Shown here: positions 45,981 to 55,105 of the stretch, piece after piece | Position numbering within the stretch: the stretch's first letter is position 1 | How the letters are laid out: each line of letters begins with the position of its first letter | Origin: Alphaproteobacteria bacterium | Lineage (GTDB): Bacteria > Myxococcota_A > UBA796 > GCA-2862545 | Assembly: GCA_020632955.1 (NCBI GenBank) | Contig: JACKEO010000004.1 | Location: 124,001-188,000, forward strand | Direction of reading: 5' to 3' | Length of the DNA stretch: 64,000 nucleotides | Translations under genes and position numbers: made by a program | Notes under the pieces: generated by a model | What the model was told of the DNA's origin: nothing | The model's database searches: none | Seen by the model: only the letters and a program-made list of their open reading frames with translations

Positions 45981-47144
45981 TCACTCCCCCACCTCCCACG
46001 CCAGGTCCTCCGCCCCCGCCAGCCAGGGCGCGTCGCGACCCTCGTCGAGCAGGCCCACCCGCACCCAGGCCAGCACCTTCTCGCGGGTGATCGCCTGGGT
46101 GCGCTCGGGCTCCATGAAGCCCTTCGCCTCGCCCGCGCAGTCGGCCACCGGCAGGATGCGGCAGAGGTCCGAGAAGGCCCAGTGGCCGGCGTCCTGGAGC
46201 GAGCCCAGGGCCTTGCCCGCGCCGAGCGCCTCGTAGGTGGGCAGGATCTCCTTGGCATAGGGGAGGTCGCCGTCGCGTGTGCCGCCCAGCACGAGCGGAC
46301 GTCGCACCGACTGCAGGCCCTCGCCCTCGGTGCCGAAGGCGTACCAGACGCCCGGCGCCAGCGCGACGGTGACCTGGGCGCGCGGGTCGGGCTGGGCGTG
46401 CTTCGCCACCTCCTCCAGCGGCAGCTCCTGCCCCTCGAAGAAGTTGCAGCCGGTGGGGTCGAGGGTGGCGCACACCTCCTCCACGGCCTCGGCGTGCACC
46501 ACGCCCCCGCCCACCACCAGCGAGGTCCACCCGCCAAAGCTGTGACCCACCGCGGCGAAGCGGGAGGTGTCGACCTCCAGACCGGCCACAGGCGCCGTGT
46601 CGAGCAGGTCCACCGCCGCCGAGAGCTGCCCGGGCCGCCGGGCCGCCGCCTCGGCCGCCTTCGACGGACGCAGGTCCACCAGCGAGCTCATCGGATGGTC
46701 GGGCGCGATCACCACGAAGCCGTGCGAGGCGAGGTGCTCGGTGAGGAAGAAGGACTGGAAGCGGATGCCGCCGAAGCCGTGGGAGAAGGCCACCAGGGGG
46801 TAGGGCCCGCCGCGTCGGTCGGGCGGCGCCTCCCGCACGGCCACGTCCGACGGGAAGGAGAGGATGTCCTGATCGTAGGTGGCCCGCGGTGCGTCGGTCT
46901 CGGGGGTGGCCGGGTACCAGAGCTCGGCGCGGAGCTCCCCCAGCTCGGGGTGGGTCCAGGTGAGGGTGACCACGCCCACGCCGTAGGGACCGGGCGCGTC
47001 GGGCGCCACCCACCCGGGGGGATCGCCCAGCGGCACCGGGTCGGTGTCCACGGCCACCGCGTCCGTGTCGTCGTCCCCGTCGGGCGCCGGGGCACAGCCC
47101 CAGGCCAGCAGCACGGCCACCCCCTTCATCGTCGCGCGCTTCAC
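45981..47144 (-). CDS. Alpha/beta-hydrolase lipoprotein, PAF-acetylhydrolase-like
   Basis: 387 aa from GTG at 47144, which overlaps the upstream stop by 4 bases (GTGA) and has GGAG six bases before it; an ATG 15 bases later is the alternative. A short signal with possible lipobox AWGC precedes an Asp-rich linker. The hydrolase core has FSHGFGGIRFQ (oxyanion), APDHPMSSL, and the nucleophile elbow VGHSFGGW. A late HW dipeptide (DAGHWAFSD) is a candidate catalytic His. The layout is like bacterial platelet-activating-factor acetylhydrolase-type enzymes. It follows the pectate-lyase-like gene and is likely co-translated with it. Confidence 0.85.
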   Translation of the reverse strand: MKRATMKGVAVLLAWGCAPAPDGDDDTDAVAVDTDPVPLGDPPGWVAPDAPGPYGVGVVTLTWTHPELGELRAELWYPATPETDAPRATYDQDILSFPSDVAVREAPPDRRGGPYPLVAFSHGFGGIRFQSFFLTEHLASHGFVVIAPDHPMSSLVDLRPSKAAEAAARRPGQLSAAVDLLDTAPVAGLEVDTSRFAAVGHSFGGWTSLVVGGGVVHAEAVEEVCATLDPTGCNFFEGQELPLEEVAKHAQPDPRAQVTVALAPGVWYAFGTEGEGLQSVRRPLVLGGTRDGDLPYAKEILPTYEALGAGKALGSLQDAGHWAFSDLCRILPVADCAGEAKGFMEPERTQAITREKVLAWVRVGLLDEGRDAPWLAGAEDLAWEVGE

Positions 47145-48667
47145 GGAAAGCTCCAGGTGCGTCGCGGACCGGCCTCGGCCTCGATGCGCGCGGCCAGCGC
47201 GGCGGTCGCCGCCTCGGCCACGTAGGCGTAGTGGCTGCGCGGGTCGAAGACCTTCGAGGGGTCGCGTTCCGGGAGCTGCGCCCCGCCCAGCAGCAGGTCG
47301 CCCGTGCTGCGGACCCAGCCGGCGTCGTTGCCCTCGTCCTCGTTCACCACCGCCTTCTTGCGGTTCACGAACCAGTCGTTGTCGTCGCCGCAGGGGTTCG
47401 GATCCACGCAGGGCACCACCTGGGGGATGCCCACGCAGTTGTCGCCCGCCTGCCAGACGTTGGCCTCCGAGGCGAACTGGGCGCCGTCGTAGGAGGACGA
47501 GCCGTAGTGCCACCACTCGTCCTGGAAGTTGTTGAGGAAGTGGGCCTGGCCGTAGTGGAAGCGCGGCCCGCGGATCGAGACCCGGTCGAAGTGGTTGTGG
47601 TGGAAGGTGACCTGCATGCCCTCCGCCTCGTCGCCGTCGCTCACCTGCCAGGCGAGCATGGCCTTGCGGTGGCTGTGCAGGTGCGTCCACGACAGGGTGA
47701 TGCCCGTGCCGCCGCGGATGTCGAGCAGGCCGTCGCCACCCTCGTACAGCTCGAGGTGGTGGAACCAGAGGTCGTGCGACGTGAAGGAGGCCGGGTCCTT
47801 GCCGCCGTCGCCCCGGATGCTGATGACGTCGCCGGACTGGGAGCACGCGGACTCCCCCGACCGCTCCGACCGCTTGAGCGACAGGTCCGACAGGATGATG
47901 TCGTGCACGTCCTCCAGCTTCCAGGTGCCGTCCACGATCACGGTGTGGCCACGCCCGTCCACGGTCTTGCGGGACGAGGTGATCCGCACGTCCTCCTCCC
48001 AGGTGATCGTGCCGTCCACCTCGAAGATCACGTACCAGGGCTGGTCATCCTCCAGGGCCGCCCGCAGGCTGCCGGGCCCCTCGTCGGCGAGCGTGGTGAC
48101 CTTGTAGAGGTGGCCCGCGAAGTCGCCGCCCCGCGCCCCGCGCCCGAAGCCGAGCCGCTCGGCCAGCAGCTGCTCGGCGCGATCCCTGAACGGGGGGGGC
48201 TGGGTGGCCGGCGCGGTGCCCGCCCCGTCGCGCGTGCACACGCAGAAGTCGGAGCCGTGGCCGCTGTCGCAGGCCAGTGGCGGCCGCGCCAGATCCGGGA
48301 GGCAGGCGTCCGACACGTTCTCCCAGGCGCCCGCACAGAGGAGGCCGGCCTCGGCGCACACCTCGGTGCACCCCGCACCGTCGGTGAACACCGCCTCGCA
48401 GCGGTCGACCGTGCCGAGGCACAGGTCGTGGCCCGCATCCGAGACGGGCTGGCAGTCCACGGGCGGGGGCGGACTGTCGGTGGTCGTGTCGGTGTCGACC
48501 TGACCGCTGTCCCCGCTGTCCCCGCTGTCCCCTGAGGGAGGCGTGGAGTCCTCGGGACCCTCGGTGCCGGTCACCGCCGTGTCCGTGTCGAACCAGTCCA
48601 GGGAGGACGAGGCGGGCACGGCGACATCGCAGGCCAGCAGCAGGAGGGGAAGCAGCACCGCGCGCAC
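47141..48667 (-). CDS. Pectate-lyase-like right-handed beta-helix lipoprotein
   Basis: 508 aa from GTG at 48667 (GGAG six bases upstream). Lipobox LLAC. An Asp/Ser/Thr-rich spacer (GDSGDSGDSG, TDTTTDS) and a Cys-rich segment (residues about 80-150) precede a family-1 polysaccharide lyase beta-helix. Matching motifs include TVDGRGHTVIVDG, LWFHHLELYEGGDGLLDIRGG and VTFHHNHFDRVSIRGPRFHYG. In the R-x-P-x-x-R signature of pectate lyases the first Arg and the Pro remain, but the last Arg is His. The protein may bind or cleave a uronic acid polymer outside the cell. Confidence 0.88.
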   Translation of the reverse strand: MRAVLLPLLLLACDVAVPASSSLDWFDTDTAVTGTEGPEDSTPPSGDSGDSGDSGQVDTDTTTDSPPPPVDCQPVSDAGHDLCLGTVDRCEAVFTDGAGCTEVCAEAGLLCAGAWENVSDACLPDLARPPLACDSGHGSDFCVCTRDGAGTAPATQPPPFRDRAEQLLAERLGFGRGARGGDFAGHLYKVTTLADEGPGSLRAALEDDQPWYVIFEVDGTITWEEDVRITSSRKTVDGRGHTVIVDGTWKLEDVHDIILSDLSLKRSERSGESACSQSGDVISIRGDGGKDPASFTSHDLWFHHLELYEGGDGLLDIRGGTGITLSWTHLHSHRKAMLAWQVSDGDEAEGMQVTFHHNHFDRVSIRGPRFHYGQAHFLNNFQDEWWHYGSSSYDGAQFASEANVWQAGDNCVGIPQVVPCVDPNPCGDDNDWFVNRKKAVVNEDEGNDAGWVRSTGDLLLGGAQLPERDPSKVFDPRSHYAYVAEAATAALAARIEAEAGPRRTWSFP

Positions 48668-48775
48668 GGGGGGCTCCAAGGCTGGACGGCATCCTACTCC
48701 GGGTGCCACGGGCCTCGCGCGTGCCCGAGCAGGACCCCCGTCTGCGCGCTATCCTCGCCCGGTGGAGGTGACGCC

Positions 48776-50509
48776 GTGCGTCCCGTGGCCCTGCCCCTGC
48801 TCCTCGCCGCCTGTGCGACCGATCCCGACGCCGCCGTGTGCGCCTCCGGCCTCGACCTCGACGCCGACGGCGTGTGCGATCACGATGCCGCCGACTGGAC
48901 CCGCGAGGCCTCGCTGCCGCCCGAGGGCCACCGCGCCAACATCTTCCAGCTCTCCGACGACGACTGGGCCGCCGCGCGCGAGGACGGCCTGAAGACGATG
49001 TCGGCCTGGCCCATCACGGTCTCGGGCCTGCTGCTGCCCTACAAGCCGCTGGCGGCCTTCCTCGACGACAGCGACCCCGACCCGCAGAAGGCCACCCTCC
49101 GGGCCGGCGCGCGCGCCATCCTCGGCTTCGACACCATGGCGGGCATGTACGACTGGCTCGGCCTGCCGCCGTACTCCCCGGCCGACGCCACGGGCGCCTT
49201 CCGCACGCCCTACCCGGAGGGCCAGCAGGCCGGCGACGCGATGGGTGCCGCCACGCTGCAGACCGAGTGGGGCGAGGCGCTCACCTTCTCGTGCGCCGCC
49301 TGCCACGTGAGCGAGGCCTTCGGCCGCACCGTGGTGGGGCTCACCAACCGGAAGGCCCGTGCGAACGCCTTCTTCCACCTCGCCCAGGAGTTCTTCCCCG
49401 ACATCCCCGCCGACGCCTTCGCCGCGGTCACCGGGGCCGACGACGGCGAGCTCGAGCTCTTCGAGCGCACCCAGCGCAACCTCGCGGCCGTCGGCGCCGT
49501 GGTGCCGTCCGTGCGGGGCCTCGACACCTCGCTGGCCCAGGTCTCCCTGTCGCTGGCCCGGCGTGAGCCCGACGCGTGGGCCACCTTCTCGAACGACTTC
49601 GAGGTCAACCCGCGCCCGGCGATGCTCGAGTCCTTCGTGGCCGACAGCAAGCCCGCCGTGTGGTGGACGCTGAAGTACAAGACCCGCTGGCTGGCCGACG
49701 GCTCCATCGTCACCGGCAACCCCATCTTCACGAACTTCCTCTGGAACGAGCTGGGCCGCGCCACCGACCTGCACGAGCTGCGCACCTGGCTGGAGGACAA
49801 CCGCGAGGTGGCCGACGCGCTCACCGTGGCCGTGTTCGCCACCGAGGCGCCCCGGTGGATCGACGTGCTCGGCAGCGACGGCCTCGACCTGGAGGCGGCA
49901 CGCCGCGGCGAGGCCCACTTCGTGTCGATGTGCAGCAGCTGCCACGGCACCTACGACAAGGGCTGGGACGCCCCCGACGCCGCCACCCGCGACCTGCGCG
50001 GCAAGCTCGAGACCACCGCGGTGCACTACCACGACCGCACGCCCGTCTTCGACGTGGGCACCGACCTGCAGCGCGCCCAGGGCATGGCCGACTTCACCGA
50101 GAGCCTGAACCGCCTCGAGGTCTCCACCTGGATGAAGACCCTGGTGGAGGTGCAGCCCGGCTACGTGCCGCCCCCCCTCGAGGGCATCTGGATCCGCTAC
50201 CCCTACCTGCACAACGCCTCGGTCCCCACGCTGTGCGACCTGCTGTCGCCGGCCGACCAGCGCACCCCCACCTTCTGGCTCGGCCCCGCCGACGACCCGG
50301 CCACCGACTTCGACGCAGGCTGCGTGGGCTACCCCACCGGCGACGCCGTCCCGGCCGCCTGGCTCGACGACGACGACGGGCACTTCGACACCACGCGCCC
50401 CGGCCTGTCGAACCGCGGCCACGACGAGCACCTGCTCGACGCGCAGGGTGCCGAGATCCTCGGCGCCGCCGACAAGGCCGACCTCATCGCCTACCTCAAG
50501 ACGCTGTAG
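48776..50509 (+). CDS. Di-haem cytochrome c lipoprotein
   Basis: 577 aa from GTG at 48776 (GGAGGTG upstream; -10-like TATCCT at 48750). Lipobox LAAC near residue 13, then a short Asp-rich run like a TSP3 remnant (DLDADGVCDHD). Two haem motifs, CAACH near residue 172 and CSSCH near 384, are more than 200 residues apart. C-terminal phrases (RYPYLHNASVPTLCDLL, GAADKADLIAYLKTL) are as in the MauG/cytochrome c peroxidase and related RoxA-like proteins. Probably periplasmic oxidation of an unknown substrate. Confidence 0.88.
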   Translation: MRPVALPLLLAACATDPDAAVCASGLDLDADGVCDHDAADWTREASLPPEGHRANIFQLSDDDWAAAREDGLKTMSAWPITVSGLLLPYKPLAAFLDDSDPDPQKATLRAGARAILGFDTMAGMYDWLGLPPYSPADATGAFRTPYPEGQQAGDAMGAATLQTEWGEALTFSCAACHVSEAFGRTVVGLTNRKARANAFFHLAQEFFPDIPADAFAAVTGADDGELELFERTQRNLAAVGAVVPSVRGLDTSLAQVSLSLARREPDAWATFSNDFEVNPRPAMLESFVADSKPAVWWTLKYKTRWLADGSIVTGNPIFTNFLWNELGRATDLHELRTWLEDNREVADALTVAVFATEAPRWIDVLGSDGLDLEAARRGEAHFVSMCSSCHGTYDKGWDAPDAATRDLRGKLETTAVHYHDRTPVFDVGTDLQRAQGMADFTESLNRLEVSTWMKTLVEVQPGYVPPPLEGIWIRYPYLHNASVPTLCDLLSPADQRTPTFWLGPADDPATDFDAGCVGYPTGDAVPAAWLDDDDGHFDTTRPGLSNRGHDEHLLDAQGAEILGAADKADLIAYLKTL

Positions 50510-50515
50510 GCCGGC

Positions 50516-51064
50516 TCAGCGCGCCCACCAGGCCAGCAGCTCCAGCATCGGACGGAGCATCGCGCCCGAGTGGGTCCACACCACGCGGCCCTCGGCGTCG
50601 AGCACCACGGTGGTGGGGAACATCTCCACCCCGTAGGCCTCCACCACCTCGCGCGAGGCGATGACGTTCGGGAAGGGCAGCCCCTCGGCGCCCACGTAGC
50701 GCTGCACGGCGGCGCGGGAGTCCACGGCCACGCCCACCACGGCCACGTCGTCGTGGGCCCGTGCGAAGGCCTCCTTCGACGGCATCTCGGCCCGGCACAC
50801 CCCGCACCAGGTGGCCCAGAAGGACAGCACCACGGGGCGTCCACGCAGCTCGGACAGCTGGAGCGTGTGGCCCTGGAGGTCCACGAGGGCGAAGTCGGGT
50901 GCCTCCGGCGGCAGCGCCGGCGACCGCATCCAGCCCACCACGCCCAACACCAGCACGAAGGCCACGGCCAGCTGGATCGCCTGCCCCACCCAGCCCAGCA
51001 CGCGGCGGGAGAGCGGGGGTGGCGGCTCCGGGAGGTCGGAGGTGAGCGGGTCGTGCTCGGTCAT
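50516..51064 (-). CDS. TlpA/ResA-like membrane-anchored thioredoxin
   Basis: 182 aa from ATG at 51064; an in-frame extension of seven codons lies upstream. A cytoplasmic stretch is followed by one transmembrane helix (IQLAVAFVLVLGVVGW), then a thioredoxin domain with WATWCGVC and the cis-Pro loop MFPTTVV. It is a likely reductant of periplasmic disulfides. The gene converges with the di-haem cytochrome gene six bases away, so a role in haem-cysteine reduction is attractive but unproven. It is a paralogue of the gene at 1431. Confidence 0.9.
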   Translation of the reverse strand: MTEHDPLTSDLPEPPPPLSRRVLGWVGQAIQLAVAFVLVLGVVGWMRSPALPPEAPDFALVDLQGHTLQLSELRGRPVVLSFWATWCGVCRAEMPSKEAFARAHDDVAVVGVAVDSRAAVQRYVGAEGLPFPNVIASREVVEAYGVEMFPTTVVLDAEGRVVWTHSGAMLRPMLELLAWWAR

Positions 51065-51153
51065 GGCACCACTACGCGCGCGCACCGGCCCCGGTGACGG
51101 TGGACCCCCACCCGCGCCAGCGCGATACGGCGCGGCCTGCCCCCGAGGTCCGC

Positions 51154-52371
51154 ATGACGCCGCCTGCCTTCCTGCACCCCTTCGCGCCGCCCGCCGCCAC
51201 CTCCTACCTGTCGATCGTGCGCGGCGAGCGCTCCACGGTGTGGGACGACCAGGGACGGCCCTACCTCGATGCCATGGCCAGCCTCTGGTACTGCAACGTG
51301 GGCCACGGACGGCAGGAGGTGGCCGACGCCATCGCCGCGCAGGCCGCCACGCTCGCCGGCTACCACTGCTTCGCGCCCTTCACGAACCCGCCCGCCGACG
51401 TGCTGAGCGCGCGCATCGCGGCCGTGGCGCCCGTGGACGACCCGCGGGTGGCGCTGACCTGCTCCGGCTCCGAGTCGGTCGACACGGCCATCAAGCTCGC
51501 CCGCATGGCCCACGAGCGCGCCGGCCAGCCCGAGCGCGACATGATCGTGAGCCGCTCCTCCGGCTACCACGGCGTCACCTACGGCGGCACGAGCGCCCAG
51601 GGCATCCCGCCCAACCGCGAGGGCTTCGGCCCGCTGGTGCCGGGCTTCGTCCAGGTGCCCCACCACGACCTCGCCGCCCTCGAGGCGGTGTTCGCCGAGC
51701 ACGGCCCGCGCATCGCCGCCGTGATCACCGAGCCCCTCCAGGCGGCCGGTGGCGTCTTCCCCGCGCAGCCCGGCTACCTCGCGGCCGTGCGCGCCCTCTG
51801 CGATGCCCATGGCGCCTTCCTCATCGCCGACGAGGTGGTGTGCGGCTTCGGCCGGCTGGGCACGTGGTTCGGCTCCGAGCACCTGGGCCTGCGGCCCGAC
51901 ATGATCACCTTCGCGAAGGCGGTGACCAGCGGGTACGTCCCGCTCGGCGGCGTGGTGGTGGGCAAGGCGGTGCGCGAGCCCCTCGAGGCCGACGCCACCT
52001 TCCTGCTGCGGCACGGCCACACCTACTCGGGTCACCCGCTGGCGTGCGCCGCCGCCCTGGCCTGCCTCGACCTCACGGAGTCCGAGGACCTGATGGCGGC
52101 GGTGCCCCGCATCGGGGGCCGCCTCGAGGCCGGTCTCCGCGCCCTCCAGCATCGCGGGCTCCTCCGCGAGGTGCGCGGCGACGGCGCGGTGTGGGGCGCC
52201 GTGGTGCCCGACGGCGTGCAGGCCGCGAAGGTGCGCGACCGCCTGCTCACGCTCGGGGTGATCGTGCGCCCGATCAACGACGTGCTCGCCGTGTGCCCGC
52301 CGCTCGTGATGACGGATGCCGAGGTGGACCAGGTGCTCGACGCGATGGGCACGGCGCTCGCCGAGGCGTGA
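51154..52371 (+). CDS. Class-III PLP aminotransferase
   Basis: 405 aa from ATG at 51154 (GAGG upstream); the frame is open to the left. Cofactor-site motifs: SGSESVDTAIKLAR, SRSSGYHGVTYGG, the Asp in IADEVVCGFGR, and the Schiff-base Lys in TFAKAVTSGY. The layout is that of omega-amino acid:pyruvate or diaminopelargonate-type transferases. The exact amino donor is unknown. It faces the GH3 gene across nine bases. Confidence 0.93.
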   Translation: MTPPAFLHPFAPPAATSYLSIVRGERSTVWDDQGRPYLDAMASLWYCNVGHGRQEVADAIAAQAATLAGYHCFAPFTNPPADVLSARIAAVAPVDDPRVALTCSGSESVDTAIKLARMAHERAGQPERDMIVSRSSGYHGVTYGGTSAQGIPPNREGFGPLVPGFVQVPHHDLAALEAVFAEHGPRIAAVITEPLQAAGGVFPAQPGYLAAVRALCDAHGAFLIADEVVCGFGRLGTWFGSEHLGLRPDMITFAKAVTSGYVPLGGVVVGKAVREPLEADATFLLRHGHTYSGHPLACAAALACLDLTESEDLMAAVPRIGGRLEAGLRALQHRGLLREVRGDGAVWGAVVPDGVQAAKVRDRLLTLGVIVRPINDVLAVCPPLVMTDAEVDQVLDAMGTALAEA

Positions 52372-52380
52372 GCCTCGGCC

Positions 52381-54507
52381 TCACGGCGCGTCGATCTCCA
52401 CCTGCACTGTGGCCTGCAGCGGCAGGTCGCCCGCGTGCGGCCCGACCTCGACGAGCCACGAACCCGGCTGCACGCGCCAGCCACGCGCCGCCTCGTCCCA
52501 GGAGGCGAAGGCGCGGGTCGGCACCGTGAGGGCGACCTGGCCCGAGCCTCCCGCGGCGAGGTCGAGGCGCGCGAACGAGGCCAGTCGCCGAGGCTCGTCA
52601 CTTCCCGAACGCGTGAGCCAGACCGTGACGAGGGCGCTGCCCGCCCACGCACCGGTGTTCGAGACCCCGACGTCCACGAGCACCGCGCCGTCGGGATCCG
52701 TGAGCCGCTCGTCCACCTGCAGCACGTCGAAGCCGAAGGTGGTGTAGGACAGCCCGAACCCGAGCGCGAAACGGGGCTCCTCTCCCGCGGCGTCGAGGTG
52801 ACGCTGCCCGTGGTAGGGCCCGTAGCGCACCGTGAGGCTCACGTTGTCGAAGGGCGGGAGCTGCTCCGCCGTGCGCGGGACCACCACCGGGAGGCGACCC
52901 TCGAAGTTCCGCGAACCCGTGAAGAGATCAGCCAGGGCATGCCCTCCCTGCTCCCCAGGGTACCAGGCGTGCACCACGCCCTCCACCGCGTCGATCCATG
53001 GCTCCACCGTGATGGCAGACCCTCCCTCGAGCACGACGATCACACGCTCGTGGAGTTCCGAGACGCGCTGCACCAGCGCCGCGTGAGCCTCCGAGAGGGC
53101 CAGCCCCTCACGGTCGCCCTTGGACTTGCCCGGGACGTACTCTCCCTCGTCCTCGTCCGTGAGCCCGACCACCACCACCACGGCGTCGGCCTGGGCGATC
53201 GTGGTCTCGTCAGCCGGCGTGAGGGTGTCGGTGCCGATGTGGCTCACGGTGGTGTAGACGGCCTCGAGCCCCTCCTTCACGGTGACCGCGTCGACCACCG
53301 GCACGTCGGAGCTTCCGGTGTCGCCCAGGTTCTCGAGGTCGGCCAGGCGACCCACCACCGCGAGGCGGAGCTCGGGCGCCAGGGGCAGCGCGTCGCCCTC
53401 GTTGCGCAGCAACACCATGCCGCGCGCCGCCACCTCGCGGGCCAGGGCGAGGTGCTCCGCGGACCGGAGGACCTCGGACCCCGGCGGGCTCCAGGACTCG
53501 AGACCGAACTCGAGCTTGCGACGGAGGATGCGTCGCACCGCCTCGTCGACGTGCGAGACGTCCACCTCGCCCCGCTCGACGAGCTGGGCGAGCGCGTCGA
53601 AGGTCTTGTCGACCGGCATCTCGATGTCGAGGCCGGCCTCCACCGAGCGCTTCGCGTCGTGGGTGCCGTTGACCCAGTCGGACTCCACGAAGCCCTGGAA
53701 GCCCCAGTCCCCCTTCAGGATGCCCGTGAGCAGCTCGGCGTTCTCGCCGCAGAAGGACCCGTTGAGGCTGTTGTAGGCCGACATGACGCTGGCCACGCGC
53801 CCCTCGCGCACCACCCGCTCGAACTGCGGCAGGAAGGTCTCGCGGAGCACGTCGGCCGGCACCTGGGCGTCGAGCTCGAAGCGGCTGTTCTCGATGTTGT
53901 TCACCGCGAGGTGCTTCGCGCTGGCCATCACGAAGGTCTGGGCGCCCTCGACGAAGGCCACGGCGAGCGGACCCACGAGGGCCGGATCCTCGCCGTACGT
54001 CTCCTGGGCGCGCCCGTAGCGGGGGTGGGCCGCCAGGTTCAGCACCGGCGCGAGCACCACGTTCACCCCCGCCGCGGCCGACTCCCGGCCCACCGCGGTG
54101 CCCACCAGCCGCTCCACCTCGGGGTTCCACGTGGCGCCGCGCAGGATGCCCACCGGGAAGCTCGTGCCCTCGCGGGCCGTGGTGCCCCGGGGGCCATCGG
54201 CCATGAGCAGGGGCGGGATGCCGAGCCGCGGGTTGTCGGCCACCGGCCACCGGCCCGACACGGGGAGGATGGACGTGCCGTGCATCTGCGCGACCTTCTC
54301 CTCCAGCGTGAGCTGCGCGAGGAGCTCGTCGACCCGCGCCTCCACCACCGCATCGAGCGGCATGGGCTGCAGCGGCGGAAGCAGCACCCCCGCCGATCCG
54401 GAGTCGTCGGTGAGCTGGGTGAGGGAGACGGAGCAGCCACCCCCGACCAGGAGCGCCAGCCCCAGCGCACGACCTCGCGCGCGCATCCTGCCCGGCCCGT
54501 GACTCAT
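52381..54507 (-). CDS. Glycoside hydrolase family 3 (beta-glucosidase-type) lipoprotein
   Basis: 708 aa. The ATG at 54507 overlaps the USP stop (ATGA); a second ATG seven codons in is an alternative start. Signal with possible lipobox GGGC. The N-terminal (beta/alpha)8 domain has MADGPRGT, KHLAVNN and the nucleophile in ESDWVNG. The second alpha/beta sandwich domain (about 370-570) has VVVVGLTDEDEGEYVPG. A C-terminal fibronectin-3-like domain completes the usual BglX-type layout. It cleaves beta-linked sugars from oligosaccharides at the cell surface. Confidence 0.92.
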   Translation of the reverse strand: MSHGPGRMRARGRALGLALLVGGGCSVSLTQLTDDSGSAGVLLPPLQPMPLDAVVEARVDELLAQLTLEEKVAQMHGTSILPVSGRWPVADNPRLGIPPLLMADGPRGTTAREGTSFPVGILRGATWNPEVERLVGTAVGRESAAAGVNVVLAPVLNLAAHPRYGRAQETYGEDPALVGPLAVAFVEGAQTFVMASAKHLAVNNIENSRFELDAQVPADVLRETFLPQFERVVREGRVASVMSAYNSLNGSFCGENAELLTGILKGDWGFQGFVESDWVNGTHDAKRSVEAGLDIEMPVDKTFDALAQLVERGEVDVSHVDEAVRRILRRKLEFGLESWSPPGSEVLRSAEHLALAREVAARGMVLLRNEGDALPLAPELRLAVVGRLADLENLGDTGSSDVPVVDAVTVKEGLEAVYTTVSHIGTDTLTPADETTIAQADAVVVVVGLTDEDEGEYVPGKSKGDREGLALSEAHAALVQRVSELHERVIVVLEGGSAITVEPWIDAVEGVVHAWYPGEQGGHALADLFTGSRNFEGRLPVVVPRTAEQLPPFDNVSLTVRYGPYHGQRHLDAAGEEPRFALGFGLSYTTFGFDVLQVDERLTDPDGAVLVDVGVSNTGAWAGSALVTVWLTRSGSDEPRRLASFARLDLAAGGSGQVALTVPTRAFASWDEAARGWRVQPGSWLVEVGPHAGDLPLQATVQVEIDAP

Positions 54508-54935
54508 CCGGTGGGCCCGAGCACGAGCACGGCGCAGGAGGCCCGGCGCACCACGCGCTCGGCCACCGACCCCACCAGCGCGTGCATCAGGCCCGTGTAG
54601 TGGTGCGACGACATGACGATCAGCTCGGCGTGCAGGTCCTCGGCCAGCCGCACGATCTCGTGCGCGGGCTCGCCGATGGTGACGTGCAGCGCCACGTCGC
54701 CGAAGCCCTGGTCACCGAGGCGGTGGGCCACCGTGTGGGTGGCGCGCTCGATGCGCACCGCAGGGGTGAGATCCGCCGACACGGCCGGGTCGAGCGGGTG
54801 GAGCTCGGGCAGCACGAAGAGCGCGTGCAGGCGCGCGCCGTCGGCCACCGTGGACCGGGCCGTCTCGAGGGCCTCGAGGGACAGGTCGGTCAGGTCCACG
54901 GGCACGAGCACCCGCTCGACGGCTCCCAGATCCAC
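54504..54935 (-). CDS. Universal stress protein (UspA family)
   Basis: 143 aa from GTG at 54935, with GGAGG four bases upstream; the frame opens further left, but this start matches the domain boundary. The fold begins with VERVLVPVDLTDLSLEAL. Later LIVMSSHHYTGLMHALVGSVAERVVRRASCAVLVL carries the ATP-binding loop type G-x2-G-x9-G/S only partly (LVGSVAERVV). It may bind nucleotide. It is translationally coupled to the GH3 gene, an odd pairing. Confidence 0.9.
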   Translation of the reverse strand: MDLGAVERVLVPVDLTDLSLEALETARSTVADGARLHALFVLPELHPLDPAVSADLTPAVRIERATHTVAHRLGDQGFGDVALHVTIGEPAHEIVRLAEDLHAELIVMSSHHYTGLMHALVGSVAERVVRRASCAVLVLGPTG

Positions 54936-55042
54936 GGTGCCTCCACGGCCATGTGGATCGATAGCGCCTGGGGAGGGTCGGGGTCCACCCTTCTGCGCAT
55001 CCGCGAGCGCATCGCCCGGCGACGGAGGCCCCATGCACGACG

Positions 55043-55073
55043 GGCCACCCGTCGCGCGCGGCGAGGGGTGGCC
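55043..55073 (-). terminator. Inverted repeat behind the sigma-factor gene
   Basis: GGCCACCC and GGGTGGCC, an 8-bp stem with a 15-base loop, 33 bases beyond the sigma gene's stop on the minus strand. No U-run. Possible terminator; the loop is long, so confidence is low. Confidence 0.3.
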
Positions 55074-55105
55074 AGGGATGGCGCCGAGGCGCGACCTGCG
55101 GAGGG

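Noticed and set aside
52435..54600. 721-codon plus-strand frame opposite the GH3 gene
   Set aside because: No known motifs; the GH3 catalytic motifs are on the minus strand.
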